A stretch of 64,000 nucleotides of DNA from Dongia_A sp035695765 (lineage in GTDB: Bacteria; Pseudomonadota; Alphaproteobacteria; Dongiales; Dongiaceae): the NCBI GenBank assembly GCA_035695765.1, contig DASRRI010000028.1, forward strand, positions 4,345-68,344, read 5' to 3'. Shown piece after piece: positions 42,168-50,025 of the stretch. Both the position numbers and the translations under genes were made by a program. Position 1 is the first letter of the stretch. Every line of letters begins with the position of its first letter. Below the pieces are notes generated by a model that searched no databases, was not told the DNA's origin, and was given only the letters and a program-made list of their open reading frames with translations.

Positions 42168-42191
42168 GGTGCGTTTGCTACCTAATGCCGG
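42168..42191 (-). repeat. right terminal inverted repeat with target half-palindrome
   Basis: GGTGCGTTTGCTACCTAATG continues to CCGG at 42191, an exact reverse complement of 39738-39761. The element's part ends in GCTACCTA at 42184. Confidence 0.9.
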
Positions 42192-42489
42192 TAATCTCAT
42201 TGACGAAGTCGTTGCCGACGTCGAGCGCCAGCACATTGATGATCTCGCCCTTCACCAGTTCCTTGACGATGCGGTCGGTAGAGAGCGGTGTTGTATAGGG
42301 TTCCGCGACATAGGAGCCATAATCATCGACCGTGCGCTTCAGCACTGCCTCGAGCAGCTCATAATGATAGGCATAGCGCGCGAAGTTCGGCGGCTGCGGA
42401 AACTTGACGACATCGTCGGCGCGTGCTGCGAATGACACCGCCATCGTGATCAGGAACAGAAGACCGCAGCATCTTGCGAGTGCGGTCAT
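42185..42489 (-). pseudogene. solute-binding-protein family 3-like gene, 5' part
   Basis: The frame from 42489 begins with a signal peptide (LARCCGLLFLITMAVSFAARA, then DDVVKFP) and continues YHYELLEAVLKRTVDDYG, STDRIVKELVKGEIINVLALDVGNDFVNEITGI. This is the start of the protein whose end is at 39166-39744. It begins eight bases after the parB stop on the same strand, so the original gene probably followed parB. Confidence 0.85.
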
Positions 42490-42497
42490 GGAACGCT

Positions 42498-43400
42498 CTA
42501 ATTCCCCAATTTGCCGATCAGTTCGTCGAGCTGTTCCAGGCTCTGGTAGTGGATCACGAGCGCGCCGCCTTTGCCGTCGAACTGGATCTCGGTCTTGAGG
42601 CCGAGCTTGGCGGTGAGGTCGCGCTCCAGCGCCTTGGTATCGGCGTCCTTCTCGCGCGCAGGCTTGGCGATGCGGCCGTATTTCGATTTCTTCTTCTGCG
42701 CCAGGCGCTCGGCATCGCGGACTGACAGGCCCTTGGCGACGATGGTTTGCGCAAGCTCGACGCAGTTCGGCAGATTGATGAGGGCGCGCGCATGGCTCGC
42801 GCTGAGGCGGCCATCGGCGATCATCTCGCGCACCACGTCAGGCAGCTCGAGCAGGCGCAGCAGGTTCGCGATGTGCGGACGGCTCTTGCCGATATGGTCG
42901 GAGAGCGTCTCCTGCGTGTAGGCGAATTCCTGCATCAGGCGGCGATAGGCGCGCGCCTCTTCGATCGGGTTGAGGTCCTGGCGCTGCACATTCTCGATCA
43001 GCGCGATCTCGAGCGTGTCGCGGTCGGAGAGATCGCGCAGCACGATTGGGACTTCATGCAGCTGCGCCTTCTGCGCCGCGCGCCAGCGCCGCTCGCCGGC
43101 GACGATCTCGAACTCGTCGGTCTTGGTGCGATGCGCGCGCACCAGGATCGGCTGCAGGACTCCCTGCTCGCGGATCGATTGGGCGAGCTGCTCCAGCTTC
43201 TCGTCATCGAATGCGACGCGCGGCTGCATCGCGCTCGGATGCAGGAACTCGATCGGCGCGGTGCGCGTCGCCGCGATCGGCGCCGCAGCTTGCGCGCCGG
43301 CCGGCGTCTCGACGTCATCGCTGCCGAGCAATGCGGACAAGCCGCGACCCAGATGCCGCTTCGCCATCTCTTGGCGCCTTCTTCCGGTTGGTTCGTTCAT
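42498..43400 (-). CDS. parB: chromosome-partitioning CTPase ParB
   Basis: A 300-residue ParB. The CTP-binding N domain has LQPILVRAH, GERRWRAAQ (102-108) and ENVQRQDLNPIEEA (136-148). The helix-turn-helix that reads parS follows (TQETLSDHIGKSRPHIANLLRLLELP), then the C-terminal dimer domain. It loads at the two parS sites at 44.8 and 46.8 kb and slides as a clamp. Start could be MAKRHLGRGL at 43367. parA is immediately upstream. Confidence 0.97.
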   Translation of the reverse strand: MNEPTGRRRQEMAKRHLGRGLSALLGSDDVETPAGAQAAAPIAATRTAPIEFLHPSAMQPRVAFDDEKLEQLAQSIREQGVLQPILVRAHRTKTDEFEIVAGERRWRAAQKAQLHEVPIVLRDLSDRDTLEIALIENVQRQDLNPIEEARAYRRLMQEFAYTQETLSDHIGKSRPHIANLLRLLELPDVVREMIADGRLSASHARALINLPNCVELAQTIVAKGLSVRDAERLAQKKKSKYGRIAKPAREKDADTKALERDLTAKLGLKTEIQFDGKGGALVIHYQSLEQLDELIGKLGN

Positions 43401-43410
43401 GCCGCGCCCG

Positions 43411-44232
43411 TTACGCTGCAGTTGACAGCGAACGGCCGGTGCGGCCCTGCTCGCGCTTCAGCACTTCGCTCGCCAGCAGGATGTAGGCTTGGCTGCCGGC
43501 GCAGCGGATGTCGTAGAGCAGGGCCGGCATGCCATAGCTCGGCGCCTCCGCGATGCGCACGTTGCGCGGGATCGCAGTGTCATAGACCTTGTCGCCGAAA
43601 TGCTGGCGGACATCCGAGGCGACCTGCTCGTTGAGGCTGGAGCGCTTGTCGAACATGGTGAGGACGACGCCCTGGATCTCTAGAACGGGATTCAGCTTCT
43701 GCTTCACGCGCTCGATGGTTTTCGTGAGCTGCGAGAGACCTTCGAGCGCATAGAATTCGCATTGCAGCGGGACCAGCACGCAATCCGCCGCGACCATCGC
43801 GTTGAGCGTTAGAAGGGTCAGGGAGGGCGGGCAGTCTATGAGAATAAAATCATAAGAAAGGTTGGCCTTCGCCAGCGCATCACGCAGCCGGAATTCCCGC
43901 CGGTCGAGGTCGATGAGCTCGATCTCCGCGCCCGCCAAGTCCGGCGTGGTCGGGACGATCCACATATTGGGTACGTTGGTTGGCTTGGTGGCCTCGGCGA
44001 TGGTGACGCCATCGATCAGCATTTCATAGGAGCCGGTCTTGCGGTCCCCGCGCTCGACGCCAAGGCCGGTCGAGGCATTGCCCTGGGGGTCGAGATCGCA
44101 GATCAACACGCGTTTTCCGCAGGCGGCGAGGGCGGTTGCGAGGTTGATGGCGGTGGTGGTCTTGCCGACTCCGCCCTTCTGGTTCGCGACGGCAATGATC
44201 CGCGGTTGTCCGTTCATGTAACCATCTGGCAT
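43411..44232 (-). CDS. parA: chromosome-partitioning ATPase ParA
   Basis: A 273-residue Walker-type ATPase. The deviant Walker A motif KGGVGKTT is at residues 19-26, with LICDLDPQGNAS and FILIDCPPSLTLLTLNA (Walker B) after it. It positions origin DNA by forming nucleoid gradients that ParB-parS follows. Starts at MPDG or at MNGQPR (44217) are both possible. It is 10 bases upstream of parB and two bases after rsmG. Confidence 0.97.
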   Translation of the reverse strand: MPDGYMNGQPRIIAVANQKGGVGKTTTAINLATALAACGKRVLICDLDPQGNASTGLGVERGDRKTGSYEMLIDGVTIAEATKPTNVPNMWIVPTTPDLAGAEIELIDLDRREFRLRDALAKANLSYDFILIDCPPSLTLLTLNAMVAADCVLVPLQCEFYALEGLSQLTKTIERVKQKLNPVLEIQGVVLTMFDKRSSLNEQVASDVRQHFGDKVYDTAIPRNVRIAEAPSYGMPALLYDIRCAGSQAYILLASEVLKREQGRTGRSLSTAA

Positions 44233-44234
44233 GA

Positions 44235-44870
44235 CTAGGTTTTCCGCTTTAGGTCAGTGATGATCAGGAGAATCCCCGCGGGGTCGGTCAGGCTCCCCCG
44301 CCTGTCGAGTCGCATTGTCCAGTGCCGCTCGGCCTGGGTCAATTCCTCTTCGGCCTGGGCGCCCTTGAGGAAGAGACATTTGCCCCCGTCGGCCACCAAA
44401 GGCGATGCCAGCTTCAGCAGCTCATCCAGCGGCGCGCAGGCCCGTGCGGTCACCACATCCGCCCTCAGTCCGGCCACCTGTTCGATCCGCCTGGAATGGA
44501 TGGTGACCCGGTCCAGCACGCCACAGTCCAACGCGATCTGCCGCAGGAACGCGCACTTCCGCTGGTCCGAATCAAGCAGATGGACTCGCCAGTCGGTCAT
44601 GACGGCAAGGACCAAGCCGGGAAAGCCTGCGCCGGAGCCAAGGTCTGCCAATGTCCCATTCGGGCGATCGAGCAGGGGCAAGAGCTGTGCGCTGTCCAGC
44701 AAGTGCCGGCGCCAGAGATCGGGCAGGGTGGCCGGACCGACCAGGTTGATCTTGGCCTGCCACTTCACCAGAAGCACCGCGTAGGTCTCCAGGCGCTGCA
44801 ATGTTTCACGTGAAACATTGATGCCTAGCGCCTTGAGTTCGCTGGCAAATTCGCTTGGGCCGAACGCCAT
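44235..44870 (-). CDS. rsmG: 16S rRNA (guanine-N7) methyltransferase
   Basis: A 211-residue RsmG (GidB) with the SAM-binding motif LADLGSGAGFPGLVLAVM and RRIEQV-VVTARACAPLDELLKLA. It methylates G527 of 16S rRNA. A perfect parS palindrome lies inside its early codons and is translated as NVSRETL, an arrangement seen in other bacteria. The start overlaps the mnmG stop by one base (TAATG). Confidence 0.96.
   Translation of the reverse strand: MAFGPSEFASELKALGINVSRETLQRLETYAVLLVKWQAKINLVGPATLPDLWRRHLLDSAQLLPLLDRPNGTLADLGSGAGFPGLVLAVMTDWRVHLLDSDQRKCAFLRQIALDCGVLDRVTIHSRRIEQVAGLRADVVTARACAPLDELLKLASPLVADGGKCLFLKGAQAEEELTQAERHWTMRLDRRGSLTDPAGILLIITDLKRKT
44799..44820. promoter_or_regulatory. parS site 1, inside rsmG
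   Basis: The 16-bp consensus TGTTTCACGTGAAACA lies at 44802-44817, extended to a perfect 22-bp palindrome. It is the ParB loading site. Confidence 0.97.
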
Positions 44871-46756
44871 TACGCAGTCAGACGCTCGGCACTGCTCCGG
44901 CGCTTCACATATTTGAGGAGGATGGTGAGGGCGGCCGGTGTCACGCCGGAAATCCGCCCTGCCGCGCCCAGCGTCGCCGGCTTGGCGGCCTGGAGCTTCT
45001 GGCGGACTTCGGCGGACAGCGATGGAATCGCGGCGTAATCCAGACCTGCCGGCAGGCGCAGATCCTCGTCCCGCCGGAAAGCGCGGATGTCCGCCTCCTG
45101 GCGCTTGAGGTAGCCGGCATACTGGCCCTCGATCTCCAACTGCTCGCGGGCACTAGCCGATAGCCCGCCGATCTCCGGCCAGATAGCGGAGAGCCGGTCG
45201 AGGTCAACCTCTGGGTAGCCGAGCAATTCCAAAGCGGAGCGCCGGACCCCATCGAGATTGATATTGAGCCCCTGCCCGCGCAGCTCGTTCGGCGTCGCGC
45301 TGACGCCCTGCAGCAGAACCCGCGCCGCATCGATGTCGGCCTTCTTGGCCCGGAACGCGGTCAGGCGTCCTGACCCCACGCAACCGATTGCCGCGCCGCG
45401 CTCGGTCAAACGCTGGTCGGCATTGTCCTGGCGCAGATGCAGCCGGTATTCGGCGCGGGAGGTGAACATGCGATAGGGCTCGTTAGTGCCGCGGCTGACC
45501 AGATCGTCGACCAGGACGCCGACATAGGCTTCGGCCCGGTCGAGGACGAAACTCTCGCCCTGCCCGGCCGCGAGCCGCGCCGCATTGATCCCAGCCATCA
45601 GCCCCTGGGCCGCAGCTTCTTCGTAGCCGGTCGTCCCATTGATCTGGCCGGCAAAGAACAGGCCCGCGACCGCCTTGGTCTCGAGACTGGGCTTCAGGCT
45701 GCGCGGATCAACGAAATCATACTCGATCGCGTAGCCTGGCCGGATCATCTCCGCCTTCTCCAGGCCCGGAATGGTCTTGAGCAGCGCCCGCTGCACCTCT
45801 TCCGGCAGCGAGGTCGAGATGCCATTGGGATAGACGGTGGGATCGTCCAGCCCCTCCGGTTCCAGGAAGATCTGGTGCCGCACCTTGTCCGAGAAGCGCA
45901 CCACCTTGTCCTCGATCGAGGGGCAATAACGCGGCCCGGTGCTCTCGATCTGGCCCGAATACATCGGCGAGCGGTGCAGGTTGGCGCGGATGAGGTCGTG
46001 CCCCGCGCCTGACGTATAGGTGATTCCGCAGGCGATCTGGGGCGTTTGGATCCGCTCCGTCAGGTACGACATCGGCTCGGGCGGGCTGTCGCCCGGCTGG
46101 CTGTCGAGCCCGGCCCAATCGATGGTGCGGCCGTCCAGGCGTGGCGGTGTGCCGGTCTTGAGCCGCCCCAGCGGGAAGCCCAGCCGCATCAGAGTCCCGG
46201 ACAGCTTCAGCGCCGGCGCCTCGCCGACCCGGCCCGCCGGGATCTTCTTTTCCCCGCAATGGATCAGCCCGCGCAGGAAGGTGCCCGTGGTGAGGACCAC
46301 GGCGCCGGTCGCGATGCGCTGACCCTGATCCGTGACGATGGCGGCAACCCGGCCGGCCGGGTCGATCTCGATATCGTCGATTCCGGCCGCCAGGATCTCG
46401 AGGTTCTGCTGTTCCGCCAGCAAGGCCTGGACCGCCTGGCGATAGAGCTTGCGGTCGGCCTGGGCGCGGGGGCCGCGGACGGCAGGTCCCTTGGACCGGT
46501 TCAGCATCCGGAACTGAATGCCGCCGCGGTCGATCGCGCGGCCCATGATGCCGTCCAGAGCATCGATCTCGCGGACCAGGTGCCCCTTGGCGAGGCCGCC
46601 GATGGCGGGGTTGCAGGACATTTCGCCGATCTTGGCCGGATCGTGGGTCACCAGGAGCGTGCGGGCGCCGAGGCGCGCAGCGGCAGCGGCCGCTTCGGTC
46701 CCAGCGTGACCGCCGCCTACAATCACGACATCGTAAGTCCCTGCTCCGCTTTGCAT
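44870..46756 (-). CDS. mnmG: tRNA U34 carboxymethylaminomethyl-modification protein MnmG
   Basis: A 628-residue FAD protein. It starts near MQSGAGTYDVVIVGGGHAGTEAA (dinucleotide-binding), with LTTGTFLRGLIHCG, PRYCPSIEDKV, GQINGTTGYEEAAAQG and FTSRAEYRL, all MnmG hallmarks. With MnmE it makes cmnm5U34 in tRNAs. A frame opening earlier at 46783 would translate the parS palindrome as MFHVKH; the start at 46756 gives normal length and has GGAC upstream. Confidence 0.96.
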   Translation of the reverse strand: MQSGAGTYDVVIVGGGHAGTEAAAAAARLGARTLLVTHDPAKIGEMSCNPAIGGLAKGHLVREIDALDGIMGRAIDRGGIQFRMLNRSKGPAVRGPRAQADRKLYRQAVQALLAEQQNLEILAAGIDDIEIDPAGRVAAIVTDQGQRIATGAVVLTTGTFLRGLIHCGEKKIPAGRVGEAPALKLSGTLMRLGFPLGRLKTGTPPRLDGRTIDWAGLDSQPGDSPPEPMSYLTERIQTPQIACGITYTSGAGHDLIRANLHRSPMYSGQIESTGPRYCPSIEDKVVRFSDKVRHQIFLEPEGLDDPTVYPNGISTSLPEEVQRALLKTIPGLEKAEMIRPGYAIEYDFVDPRSLKPSLETKAVAGLFFAGQINGTTGYEEAAAQGLMAGINAARLAAGQGESFVLDRAEAYVGVLVDDLVSRGTNEPYRMFTSRAEYRLHLRQDNADQRLTERGAAIGCVGSGRLTAFRAKKADIDAARVLLQGVSATPNELRGQGLNINLDGVRRSALELLGYPEVDLDRLSAIWPEIGGLSASAREQLEIEGQYAGYLKRQEADIRAFRRDEDLRLPAGLDYAAIPSLSAEVRQKLQAAKPATLGAAGRISGVTPAALTILLKYVKRRSSAERLTA

Positions 46757-46765
46757 TTTGTCCAA

Positions 46766-46783
46766 ATGTTTCACGTGAAACAT
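46766..46783. promoter_or_regulatory. parS site 2, between mnmE and mnmG
   Basis: TGTTTCACGTGAAACA at 46767-46782, flanked to give an 18-bp perfect palindrome. It lies 1.96 kb from site 1, just upstream of mnmG. Confidence 0.97.
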
Positions 46784-46786
46784 CGG

Positions 46787-48124
46787 CTATTTGCCGATGC
46801 AGAATTCCTTGAAGATCAGGTCCAGCACGTCTTCCACATCGACCCGGCCCGCGATCTTGCCAATCGCGCGGACCGCCAGCCGCAAATCCTCGGCCTTGAG
46901 TTCGAGCTGCCCGGCCACTTGCGCCCGGTCCAGCGCCGCCTTCGCCTCCTCGACCGCCGCCCGGTGGCGCGCCCGGGTCAGGAGCTCCGCCCCACCCATC
47001 GCGCCTTTCGCCGCCGCCGCAATCGCATCGACCAGCGGTTCCAGGCCAAGCCCGGTCTTGCAGGACAGCTTCAGCGCCCGGCGGCCCTCGACCGCGATCG
47101 GTTGCGGCTCCCGCAATAAGTCGGCCTTGTTCACCACACAGAGGACGTCATCGTCAATCAGCTTCGCGGTTTCCGTATCGACCGCAGGCCACGCGCCGCC
47201 ATCGAACACCAGCAATTTGAGGTCCGCATGCTCCGCGCGGGCCAAGGCGCGGCGCACGCCCTCGGCCTCGATCTCGTCGGCGGTGGCGCGCAGGCCAGCG
47301 GTGTCGGCGAGGGTCACGGGATAGCCAGAAATATCCATCCGCACCTCGATGACGTCGCGGGTGGTGCCGGCGATGCTCGAGACGATGGCCGCCTCGCGTT
47401 GCGCTAACATGTTGAGAATACTAGACTTTCCGACATTGGGCGCACCCAAGATGGCGATCGTCAGGCCGTCGCGCAGCCGCTCGGCCGCATGTCCCGCCAA
47501 CTCGGCCGTCAATGTCTGGACGATCGTCTCAATTTCCAGCTCAATCGAAGAGAGCAATTGTCGCGGCAAATCTTCATCGGGAAAATCGATATAGGCCTCG
47601 AGCCGCGCCAGCACGCGCGTCAGGTCCGTGCGCCAGGATTCGAGACGGCGGCTGAGCGCCCCCTCCGCCTGGCGCAAGGCCTGGCGGCGCTGCATCTCGG
47701 TCTCCGCCGCGATCAGGTCAGCGATGCCTTCGACCTGCGCCAGATCGAGCTTGTCGTTGTCGAACGCGCGGCGCGTGAACTCGCCGGGCTCGGCCAGGCG
47801 CAAGCCGCCGATCCGCCCAAGTGCCGAGAGCGCCGCGGCGATCACTGCTGGCCCGCCATGTAGATGCAGCTCCGCCACATCTTCGCCGGTGAAGGAATGC
47901 GGCGCCGGAAACCAAAGGACCAGCGCATCGTCGATCGGCGTGTGGTCCGGACTGATCAGCCGGCGCAAGGTCGCCGCGCGTGGCTTCGGCAAGTCGCGCT
48001 CTGTCAGCGTATCCAACACAGCGCCTGCCTGCGGTCCGGAGATGCGCACAACCGCCACGCCCGAGCGCCCCGCCGGCGTCGCCAATGCGAAGATGGTGTC
48101 AGTGCTGGACATGATGCGCGGCAC
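46787..48124 (-). CDS. mnmE: tRNA-modification GTPase MnmE
   Basis: A 445-residue protein (start could be MSSTDTIF at 48112). The N domain has DTIFALATPAGRSGVAVVRISGP; the G domain has GAPNVGKSSILN, DTAG and NKAD; the chain ends in FCIGK with the catalytic Cys. It partners MnmG. The gene order mnmE-mnmG-rsmG-parA-parB is the usual one. Its 5' end is close to an IS110 fragment, so its promoter must lie within about 60 bases or inside the fragment. Confidence 0.96.
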   Translation of the reverse strand: MPRIMSSTDTIFALATPAGRSGVAVVRISGPQAGAVLDTLTERDLPKPRAATLRRLISPDHTPIDDALVLWFPAPHSFTGEDVAELHLHGGPAVIAAALSALGRIGGLRLAEPGEFTRRAFDNDKLDLAQVEGIADLIAAETEMQRRQALRQAEGALSRRLESWRTDLTRVLARLEAYIDFPDEDLPRQLLSSIELEIETIVQTLTAELAGHAAERLRDGLTIAILGAPNVGKSSILNMLAQREAAIVSSIAGTTRDVIEVRMDISGYPVTLADTAGLRATADEIEAEGVRRALARAEHADLKLLVFDGGAWPAVDTETAKLIDDDVLCVVNKADLLREPQPIAVEGRRALKLSCKTGLGLEPLVDAIAAAAKGAMGGAELLTRARHRAAVEEAKAALDRAQVAGQLELKAEDLRLAVRAIGKIAGRVDVEDVLDLIFKEFCIGK

Positions 48125-48178
48125 TCCTCCTCCGCGCGTTTATATAGCACTGGCATTGGCACTGGCACCGCCACCGCC

Positions 48179-48331
48179 CTCGACTGTCACTGCCGGCTCC
48201 AGCTTGGCGAAGAACTTCTCCACCTGGCCGCGCTTCAACTGCTTGCGCACAAATACCTGCCCAGCAGCGTCAACCCCGTGAACCTGGAAAATGCTCTTCG
48301 CCAGATCCAAGCCAATCATGATAGTCTTCAT
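48179..48331 (-). pseudogene. IS110 family transposase, 5' fragment
   Basis: ATG 48331 opens MKTIMIGLDLAKSIFQVHGVDAAGQVFVRKQL and RGQVEKFFAKLEPAVTVE, the start of the DEDD domain of an IS110-type transposase. Similarity ends near 48179 and the frame closes at 48140. The rest, about 280 codons, is absent. It faces away from the intact IS110-type gene at 48627 and is a different lineage. Confidence 0.85.
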
Positions 48332-48410
48332 AGCGGACGGCTCCTTTGCCTGGTGGTGTTCACACTCACCAGGTTGGCACATCGCGATGCCGTCGGGGGC
48401 CGTCCACCCT

Positions 48411-48547
48411 ATCATCCCGGCCGAACCGCCCTCGGGTCCGCGCTGTGCGCGGCCCAAGGACAGGCTCAGCGGTGAGAGCCGGACCCATACGCCCCATCAG
48501 CGCGAAGGCATTGCCGCATAGGCCCCGGGTCAAGCCCGGGGTGATGG
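48411..48547. repeat. REP-like palindromic sequence interrupted at its right side by an IS
   Basis: ATCATCCCGGCCGAACCGCC is the start of a unit very similar to one downstream of hemE (62699-62768). The right side, CCCCGGGTCAAGCCCGGGGTGATGGG, is the mirror end. The intact IS1111-type element begins right at this end, in keeping with that group's liking for REP sequences. Confidence 0.55.
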
Positions 48548-48626
48548 GATGGACCTTCCCGCTTTTCGGAGATGGGGTACGGTTTGTGTGTGAAGCGAAC
48601 CGACCCAACCGAGAAGGGGAAGGCCC

Positions 48627-49664
48627 ATGAGCGAGATTAACCTTGTGTCGATCGATCTGGCAAAGCGCGTTTTTCAAGTGGAAGCGTCCGATGCGTCCGG
48701 GCGCCGGCTGTGGGAGCGCCGGGTATGGCGGGAGGAGCTGGCCGAGCTGATCGGCTCATTGCCGGCGACGACGATCGCGATGGAGGCCTGCGCCACGGCG
48801 CACCACTGGGGCCGGCAGTTTTCGGCCATGGGCCACGCGATCCAACTGATCCCGCCGCCGGCGGTGTCGCGGCTGGTCGACCGGCGCAAGAAGAACGATC
48901 GCAGCGACACGCGAGCGATCCGCAAGGCGGCCGGCGACGAGGACGTTCGGGCGGTGCCGCTGAAGAGCATGCAGAGCCAGGCCGAGCAGTTTGAGCATCG
49001 GGTGCGCGAGCAGTGGGTGCATCAGCGGACGGCGACCATCAACCAGCTGCGCGCCATGCTGGGTGAGTTCGGCATCGTGCTGCCCAAGGGTGCGGGCGTG
49101 CTGCTGAGCCGGCGGGCCGATCTGCTGGCTGACCGGCGGCTGGCCGGCATGGACCGCCTGGAGCGGCTGATGGGAGCGCAGTTCGATCTGCTCGAGCGGC
49201 TCAGCGCGATGATCGACGAGGCCGATCGACGGCTGCGTCAGTTGGCCCGCACCTCGCCGGTGGCCCGCCGGCTGACCAGCATCCCCGGCGTCGGCCCGGT
49301 GATCTCCACCGCCATGGCCGCCGCCGTGCCCGATGCCCAGGCGTTCGCCAACGGCCGCGCCTTCGCCGCGGCGCTCGGCCTGGTGCCGTCACAGCATTCC
49401 AGTGGCCAAACCGTGCGGCTCGGACCGATCACCAAGCGCGGCAGCCGATACCTGCGGGCCAACCTGGTGCATGGCGCGCGCTCGCTGCTGACGCGCGTCA
49501 AGCGCAGCGCCGCCGAGCCCAGCGATGGCCTGATGGTCTGGGCCAGGGGCCTGCTTGGCAGGATGCACTGGAACAACGCCGTGGTCGCCGTTGCCAACAA
49601 GCTGGCCCGCATCATCTGGGCGCTGATGGCCAACGGCGGCCTCTATCGCCCGCGACCGGCCTGA
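48627..49664 (+). CDS. IS110 family transposase (IS1111 group), intact
   Basis: A 345-residue recombinase. The N-terminal RuvC-like DEDD domain starts SIDLAKRVFQVEASDASG and has AMEACATAHHWGRQ and RKKNDRSDTRAIRKA. The C-terminal Transposase_20 domain has LTSIPGVGPVISTAMAAAV, the conserved Ser region in SQHSSGQTVRLGPITKRGSRYLR, and GARSLL. No frameshift. Start ATG 48627 has AGAAGGGGAAGG before it. Confidence 0.95.
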   Translation: MSEINLVSIDLAKRVFQVEASDASGRRLWERRVWREELAELIGSLPATTIAMEACATAHHWGRQFSAMGHAIQLIPPPAVSRLVDRRKKNDRSDTRAIRKAAGDEDVRAVPLKSMQSQAEQFEHRVREQWVHQRTATINQLRAMLGEFGIVLPKGAGVLLSRRADLLADRRLAGMDRLERLMGAQFDLLERLSAMIDEADRRLRQLARTSPVARRLTSIPGVGPVISTAMAAAVPDAQAFANGRAFAAALGLVPSQHSSGQTVRLGPITKRGSRYLRANLVHGARSLLTRVKRSAAEPSDGLMVWARGLLGRMHWNNAVVAVANKLARIIWALMANGGLYRPRPA

Positions 49665-49968
49665 ACCACGAAGGAGCCCGCCCAACCGCCGGGAGACCCC
49701 CTATGAAACCACCGCCAGCCACCAGCCAAACCTGAGGATCCGTGCCGCTCTCCGAACGCAAGACGATCTCATGGACTCCGACCGCGGATATCCGCGGCGG
49801 CGCGCAGGCCGTTATCTGTCATGCTTCCGTCATTCAGGACGTCGGGGTGATCTGGCCGCGCTTCCCGCTTCGGCTTCCCATGATGGCGACGGGCTTCCCG
49901 AACCCACAGCCCGAGAAACGCCGGATACATGTACGCTTCCGCAACGCCATGAGGTTTCCCTTGCGGCA
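49665..49968 (+). ncRNA. candidate bridge-RNA region of the IS1111 element
   Basis: A 304-bp stretch without a gene between the transposase stop and the right subterminal repeat. IS110-family recombinases use a structured RNA from a non-coding end; in the IS1111 group this is the right end. Position and length fit. I have not folded it or matched its loops to target or donor sequence. Confidence 0.35.
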
Positions 49969-50025
49969 GCGGGAAGGTCCATACATGACATAAGGGGAAT
50001 GTTGTGAGAGCGCGTGGCGCCGCCG

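Larger units (their letters stand above)
39745..42184. mobile_element. 2,440-bp insertion with perfect terminal inverted repeats
   Basis: The ends TAGGTAGCAAACGCACC and its exact reverse complement form 17-bp perfect terminal repeats, extended to 24 bp by the flanking palindromic target CCGGCATGCCGG. A 2-bp AT duplication flanks it, and removing the insert restores the interrupted reading frame. Inside are a membrane-protein gene, an ISXO2-like transposase fragment, a tRNA-like gene with terminator, a small ribbon-helix-helix-like gene and a 141-codon gene near the right end. No intact transposase is visible. Base composition is noticeably less GC-rich than the surroundings. Confidence 0.8.
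48542..49985 (+). mobile_element. IS1111-type (IS110 family) insertion sequence, about 1.44 kb
   Basis: Perfect 14-bp subterminal inverted repeats ATGGACCTTCCCGC (48549-48562) and GCGGGAAGGTCCAT (49969-49982) bracket one intact transposase gene. Subterminal repeats are a hallmark of the IS1111 subgroup, so the true ends lie a few bases outside and are approximate. The 304-bp non-coding right part is the expected place for its guide RNA. Confidence 0.8.

Noticed and set aside
44870..46783. mnmG starting at 46783 with MFHVKH
   Set aside because: The extension is only the translated parS palindrome; the later start gives the usual length and begins just before the FAD-binding motif.
46046..47119. 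A 357-codon frame antisense to mnmG and mnmE
   Set aside because: It crosses the parS site and two conserved genes; no domain is visible.
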